Assembly (NCBI GenBank): GCA_009760855.2
Contig: WPIO01000032.1
Location: 3,986,001-4,050,000 of the forward strand
Source: Cristatella mucedo
Taxonomy: Eukaryota; Bryozoa; Phylactolaemata; Cristatellidae
Direction: 5' to 3'
DNA: 64,000 nt
The notes below the pieces were generated by a model. The model worked only from the letters and a program-made list of their open reading frames with translations. It made no database searches and had not been told where the DNA came from. The stretch's first letter is position 1, and each line of letters starts with the position of its first letter. Positions 59,236 to 64,000 of this stretch are shown piece after piece. The position numbers and the translations under genes are program-made.

Positions 59236-60500
59236 AACTCGATCATGCTGGACGAAATTGTTTGTACTTCCACCCCAGCTCTGACCCCGGCAGATGGCTC
59301 AGCTCTTGCATTCCTGCCGAAGGTGCAGCAGCCCTTGCTGCATGTATCGATGACATCTGCACCTGAATGGCAGCAAACTTTCTTAAATTGAATCATGATA
59401 AAACCAACTTACTAGTTATGCGCAAACCAAGCGTAGTTCACAAATAGGAAAGTTTAGGGCTCAGAATCGCCCTGCCAGAATATATCCTGTGTATGCCGAG
59501 CTGGTTTAGTCCAGCGGTTAAGGTGCTCTCCCCGACCAAGGTCTATCTTGAGGTCGTGGGCTCGAGCCCCGAGGCATATGTGAAGCACCTGAATAGAGAT
59601 TAAGTTCTCTTGGGACACTATACAAATAATAGTCATTTTTTGAATCTGCACGAAATGTAGGTGGCATGTCCTAAAGTGACCATTCATTAGACGACCACGT
59701 CAGCTCCACAGTCAAGTCTGCCTACATTCAGCTATACAACAAAGCTAAAACTTGGGCTTGTTTAGACAGGGATACAATATCTAAATTGGTCTATGTACTT
59801 GGGACATCCCTTCTTAACGTCTGTAACTCAGTGCTTTCTGGTCTACCGTCCCGTGCAATTAGGTGATTGCAGCTGGTGAATACTCTGCAGCTATACTTGT
59901 CTTGTCGTGAGCGTCGTCGTTGCCACATCATGCCACTTCTCGCCGACCTGTACTGGCTCCCAATCAAGCAAAACATCAACTTCAAGGTTTTTTCACTCAC
60001 TTTTAGGTCCCTCGATTCTTTGGCTCCAACCTACCTATCAGAACTACTCCCCCACCAGGCTAAGCATCGTGCCATCCGTTTTTCGGAATCTAATCATTAA
60101 CCTATATACCTCGTACGAACCTGAAATTCTTTGAACCTGTATGTTTACTTCGTATGCTCCCAAAGTCTGGAACTGACTTCCGACTTGATCACGACATCCC
60201 CTGACTTGACCACATTAAAATAAAAATTATAAACGGATCTGCTTATCTCAGCATTTAGTGGGTCCATGTGATTCGTTCTTTGCGTGCTTATGTGTGCTGA
60301 CACTGGATACTGCCACTCACCACATATACATTCTAAGCCCATGTATGTCACCTCTAACCATGTTATGCTTGTTGTTCATTGAGCATGCTACAGCTAACCG
60401 TTCGATCATGCTTCCTTTACAGCAAATGTAAAGTGCCGAAAAAGAGATTAATTTCTATCTGAAGGTGCTGTAACAAATTTATTATTATTATTATTATTCA
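59236..60500 (+). mobile_element. LINE-A 3' fragment, split by SINE-2
   Basis: Upstream piece with GCATGTATCGATGACATCTG, then CCTGCCAGAATATATCCTGT. It is interrupted by SINE-2 at 59491-59640 and resumes at TGAATCTGCACGAAATGTAG. It continues with pieces reading CHFSPTCTGSQSSK and YLSELLPHQAKHRAIRFSES, and the tail GCAAATGTAAAGTGCCG.. ATTATTATTATTATT at 60421-60498. Confidence 0.85.
59491..59640 (+). mobile_element. SINE-2 nested in LINE-A, best copy
   Basis: A-box region CTGGTTTAGTCCAGCGGTTA, B-box region GTCGTGGGCTCGAGCCCCGA, then GGCATATGTGAAGCACCTGA, ATAGAGATTAAGTTCTCTTG, GGACACTATACAAATAATAG and a T run. The LINE is cut cleanly between CCTGT and TGAATC. Confidence 0.9.
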
Positions 60501-60645
60501 CCAACGGAGCAACTCCTACAGCCGTTCGAACCTTTCTTCATGCTCAGACCCACTCGACCTGCTGTCAGTGGTCCGAAGCCTCAATCCTTTAGGTGTGAAC
60601 TGGCCTTCTCATCCTGCCATCCTTGCCATTGAATCCTGCTAGAAA
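60501..60645. other. Unassigned sequence
   Basis: No supported feature. Confidence 0.4.
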
Positions 60646-60805
60646 TAGGGGCGTTTTTAGCTTATTTAAAAAAGTCAACTCGGAGGATGTCGTGACGTCA
60701 GTCGGAGTGGGCTCTCGGCTTCGGGAGAATACGAACTACAGGCTCGATCTCCAGAGGATTTACGGTTGGTTCACAGCATAGCCAAATCATTTTAGTCAGA
60801 ATTTA
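60646..60805 (-). mobile_element. LINE-A short fragment, minus orientation
   Basis: GCGTTTTTAGCTTATTTAAA, GGATGTCGTGACGTCAGTCG and GGAGAATACGAACTACAGGC, then TCTCCAGAGGATTTACGG, parallel to 61050-61170. Confidence 0.65.
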
Positions 60806-60814
60806 ATGATAGCA

Positions 60815-61500
60815 ATATATTTGATATAGTGCCCTCAGAGAGAACTCAATCTCTTTCTAGGCACTTAACATTTGCTGCACAGGAAGCACGATCGAATGGT
60901 TAGTGGTAGCATGCTCAATAACAACAAGAATAACGTGGTTAGGGGTAATATGCACAGGGTCAGGATATAAGTATGGTTAGTGGCAGTATGCAGTGTCTGC
61001 ACGAAAAAGACGAATCGTACAGACCCTCCAAATGCTGCGATAATAGTAGATGCGTTTTTTAGTTTCTTTATAAATTTGGTCAAATCAGGGAATGTCGTGT
61101 CGCAAGTCAGTTCCAGGCTTTTGGAGCATACGAACCAAAGTACGATCTCCAAAGAATTTGAGGTTCGTACGAGGTATAGGTTATAGATTTGATTCCGAAA
61201 AGCGGGTGGTACGATGCTTAGCCTGGTGGGGGGAGTAGATCTGATAGGCTGGAGCCAAATAATAACGAGACCCAAAAGTGACTGATACAACCTTGAAGTC
61301 GATCTGTTGCTTGCCTGGGAGCCACTGCAGGTCGGCGAGAAGTGGTGTGATGCTGCAACTGCAATGCTCGCGACAGACAAGCCTAGCTGCAGAGTATTTC
61401 ACCAGCTGTAAGGGCGTGAATGCACTGGCCGGTAGACCAGCAAGCAGTGAGTTACACACGTCGAGACGGGATGTCACAAATACATGGACCAATTTAGATG
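60815..61500 (-). mobile_element. LINE-A 3' fragment, minus orientation
   Basis: The tail at the left (TATTTGATATAGTGCCCTCA) is followed by the minus-strand RT C-terminus: HVFVTSRLDVCNSLLAGLPA, LVKYSAARLVCREHCSC, LLADLQWLPGKQQIDFKVV and HQAKHRTTRFSESNL. One of the least damaged LINE-A 3' ends on this strand. Confidence 0.9.
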
Positions 61501-62055
61501 AAGAAATTTTGATTCAGAAGAGCCGGTGGCACGAGGCCTACTCGTTGAGGAATAGTTCTGATTGGTAGTCTGGAGTTAAAGAAGGAAGAGACCCAAAAGT
61601 GTGTGACAGAATCTCGACGTCGATACGCTGTTTGATGTGAAAACATCTGAAATATTCCGTTTAAACCTATTAAGCTCACTCCTTGACGTCGCCCTGCCTG
61701 TCGCTTAGAGTTTGCGCACAATTCTGCTGTTACAAAATGATTGGACAAACAATGATCGACAAAGCAACGAAGTTGACACGCTGCATTACACAGAAGCCGG
61801 TGTTCGTTTGCTGCAGCTGCTCATTCACGACCGACAAGCTGCAGCTGCAGAGTTTTACACCAACTGTAAGCATCCTATTTCGCAGGCAGGAAGACTTGCT
61901 AAAAGTGAGTCTCAAAAGTCGGGACTGGTGCGAAAAACGCTTGAACTTGATTGGATATGGTATCTGTATCTACCAGACCCGCATTTTTGCGATTGTACAC
62001 ACCTGAAAGTGCAAAGTTTTGACTGTAGGGCCAACGTGATCATCAAGTAAAAAGT
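61501..62055 (-). mobile_element. Second LINE-A fragment, minus orientation
   Basis: Restarts in the LINE at TTTTGATTCAGAAGAGCCGG, equivalent to 61186 (TTTGATTCCGAAAAGCGGG). It proceeds through GACCCAAAAGTGTGTGACAG, GCTGCAGAGTTTTACACCAA, CACCTGAAAGTGCAAAGTTT and AACGTGATCATCAAGTAAAA. It lies in tandem with the preceding copy. Confidence 0.75.
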
Positions 62056-62060
62056 CATTT

Positions 62061-62246
62061 TTGAATATCACACTTGGCTTAAGTGCTGATACTAAAATAA
62101 ATTTTAATTCCTCACAATCTCATGAGCATATAAGCTCGAGAGTTTCTGTATTTTTGAATATCACACTTGGCTTAAGTGCTGATACTAAAATAAATTTTAA
62201 TTCCTCACAATCTCATGAGCATATAAGCTCGAGAGTTTCTGTATTT
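62061..62246. repeat. 93-bp tandem duplication
   Basis: Two essentially identical copies starting TTGAATATCACACTTGGCTT at 62061 and 62154. The unit is 31 codons long and one + frame stays open across both copies, but no start or homology supports coding. Confidence 0.95.
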
Positions 62247-62539
62247 CTAAATGAGCAATTCTCATTAGCAAGAAGCTGAAGAAGACGCTTCATCTGAGCA
62301 CTCTGAGCACTGGCTGGATTGAAGTAACTGTGGGTGACTACCTCGTCCAATTTAACGATTAATGAGCTGACCAATAATGGTTAAGAGCTGAAGCAGTGAG
62401 AGTAAGTAAGAGAGGAATTATATTTCTCAGATAAAATAAATAATAGAGCAAGAAAGAAAACAAATAACTATTAAACTTGAGGTAAATAACTCAAGTCAAA
62501 GATTTAGATTCAAGTTACTAACAATAAGAATGGTAATAG
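62247..62539. other. Unassigned AT-rich sequence
   Basis: No supported feature. Confidence 0.4.
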
Positions 62540-62915
62540 GTCGCTTGTAAAGCACCCAAGGAGAACTAAATTTCCACCCAGGCACTTTAAAAATTGCTCC
62601 AAGAGAATCGAGAAACAAGGGTTAATGACATTCAAGATACCATGCTTAGACATGCATGCAAAAGCAAGCAAGTGTTTAAGACAGAATGCTAAAGCATACA
62701 AATATACACTCGTGGCCACCGGTTACTAGGATCTCTGGCCAGCAGCACACTGAATCATGCACAGGCAAGCTCGCAAAGCACTCAGGAGCAACAAAGGTCA
62801 AATGTTCATTGGGGCGAAGGGCAAGCTGAGCGGACACGTGCATCTTTAGTTGATGCTGCAATGATGCAAGGTCATCGCAAGTAAAGACCGCACCCGGAAG
62901 CGCTTTGTAGACTTT
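62540..62915 (-). mobile_element. LINE-D fragment, minus orientation
   Basis: CACCCAAGGAGAACTAAATT, CCACCCAGGCACTTTAAAAA and blocks shared with 29780-30150, such as ATGCTTAGACATGCATGC and GACAGAATGCTAAAGCATAC. Confidence 0.5.
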
Positions 62916-62949
62916 TTGTGCACACGTGCTGCAGGTTGAATCTGTGCTT

Positions 62950-63250
62950 CGATGCGCCTTGCACGAAGAACGCCTTGCACGAAAAACGCCAGCACAGAAC
63001 CAGCACCAACAGTTTATTCTACTACAGAGCAGAGGGAGCACGACTTCACTCGCCCCTCTCTCCCCACTGAATCCCCCTCCTCGCCCACGGCTGTGTTTTT
63101 GCTGACCCTGATGGTGAGTCCACCATCTGACTGTGGTGCCCGGCCTGTCCAAACCACACCACAGGCGAACCACAGCTATGCACCACCGGTGACGCTCCTG
63201 ACAGCTGTTTAAGAAAGGAGCGGTACCGGCCTGCATATACTCAGACCACA
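62950..63250 (-). mobile_element. Probable 3' LTR of a gypsy-type element
   Basis: Directly downstream of the integrase frame on the minus strand. A purine-rich AAGGTCAAGGGAGCT is followed by TGTGGTCTGAGT, a plausible polypurine tract and LTR start at 63250. An AATAAA (minus strand, 63018-63013) would serve as the polyadenylation signal. The left end is not defined; a GCGCCTTGCACGAAGAACGC-type doublet lies at 62955-62990. Confidence 0.45.
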
Positions 63251-64000
63251 AGCTCCCTTGACCTTAAGGTCACAAGTTCCCAGCTGCAATGCGAGTAGGG
63301 CACTGTACCATCGTTTAAGCAAACTCCCTTGTCCCCTGACGTACAGATCAGTCCATGACGTAGTCGGAGAACCAACGTGGGTGCTGCAGTTCCGACCGCA
63401 TGCAAAGCTGGTGGCCGCCCCTTTCCTGTCCCAGCATACTCCTCATCTTCGCCTCTTATCTGGGAGGGTGCTGGCAGATGAGCCGGTAATACTGGCTCAG
63501 CGTCCGGAACTAACCTGACGTCCGAAACATGTCTTCGGATTCTGTTCACCTCGACACCAAGGCCGTGAGTCCCCGAGGTCACAATCCCTTCCGGCCATTC
63601 TGACGTACACCGCGCATCGGCTGGTTTCACAAAAACCCTTTGGCCCGCTGTGTAGTTAATGGCAGATTGGGCGTTGCAGTGCTGTGTCTTCTTTGGCTGG
63701 AGCGGGCACCGCCATTCATATGTAAATAACCGCCTGTGAGGCACGGTTTCGCCCTTTATCCCCTCAGTCGGCGCCGAATTGTACCAGTACAGGAATGGGC
63801 CGCCATAGCGTAAATCTGCTGGGCCCACAATCCACCAGCGTCAGATATTTCTCATCGCGGTAGTGCGTGACATCCATCGCAAGACGAGACCAGGGTTCGG
63901 TGACGTCAAGACTGCCTTGCTGCCACGAAATCGGCGACGGATCCACTGATCTGCAGCGAAGACAGGAACGAACAATTCGTTCTACATCGGTTCTGCGGAT
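63241..64000 (-). pseudogene. Ty3/gypsy-type pol fragment: integrase with internal deletion
   Basis: Read from 64000 downward: IRRTDVERIVRSCLRCRSVD (end of the zinc-binding domain with C-x-x-C), then SRLAMDVTHYRDEKYLTLVD with the first catalytic Asp, then CGPSRFTLWRP. The sequence then jumps, with a one-base frame change near 63800, to YWYNSAPTEGIKGETVPHR and RLFTYEWRC, which belong after the catalytic core. The second Asp and Glu of the D,D,E triad are therefore deleted. The C-terminal segment GQRVFVKPADARCTSEWPEG, then VEVNRIRRHVSDVRLVP, is the typical integrase tail domain. The frame ends at 63241. The element continues beyond the window. Non-functional. Confidence 0.8.

Overview
The window reads as non-coding-rich nuclear DNA of an invertebrate animal. 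It has no operons, the one recognisable gene is split by kilobase-scale introns with GT..AG borders, and most of the sequence is decayed LINEs, tRNA-derived SINEs, DNA transposons and simple repeats. L2/CR1-type LINEs with TTATT tails, a Ty3/gypsy-type integrase and SPIN-like hAT copies fit a lophotrochozoan (flatworm or mollusc), but the species cannot be fixed from sequence alone.

The one gene I recognise is on the + strand between 43804 and 58534: an AKAP7-type 2H phosphoesterase. Five exons were joined by hand (43804-43961, 47163-47452, 48523-48674, 53953-54021, 58380-58534). All four junctions agree in reading phase and together give 273 residues with both H-L-T catalytic motifs and an AKAP7-like C-terminal block. 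The model stops before the PKA-anchoring helix of vertebrate AKAP7. The first exon(s) with the start codon were not found. The introns are full of transposons.

Layout. 0-3 kb: a TTAA-flanked foldback element with about 450-bp arms (150-1106), a degenerate minisatellite and a LINE-A 3' end. 3-13 kb: two SPIN-like hAT MITEs (3082-3264, and 10988-11163 with a perfect 8-bp target duplication), SINE-2 copies and LINE-B 3' ends. 13.7-16.9 kb: a third LINE type, then a GC/CpG-rich block. 17-25 kb: LINE-A on both strands, SINEs, a hAT element and long TA/GT arrays. 25-36 kb: mostly unassigned sequence, with a possible two-exon minus-strand gene at 33712-34070 and tandem repeats. 36-43 kb: LINE and SINE insertions, including LINE-B nested in LINE-A. 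43.8-58.5 kb: the AKAP7-like gene. 59-64 kb: LINE-A copies on both strands, a 93-bp duplication, and the 3' end of a deleted gypsy-type element on the minus strand.

Repeat names used here (LINE-A, LINE-B, LINE-C, LINE-D, SINE-1, SINE-2) are local labels. LINE-A is an L2/CR1-superfamily element. SINE-2 carries a 3' tail that closely resembles the LINE-A tail, which suggests it is mobilised by LINE-A. The SINE-2 ends also appear to have seeded two of the long (TA)n arrays.
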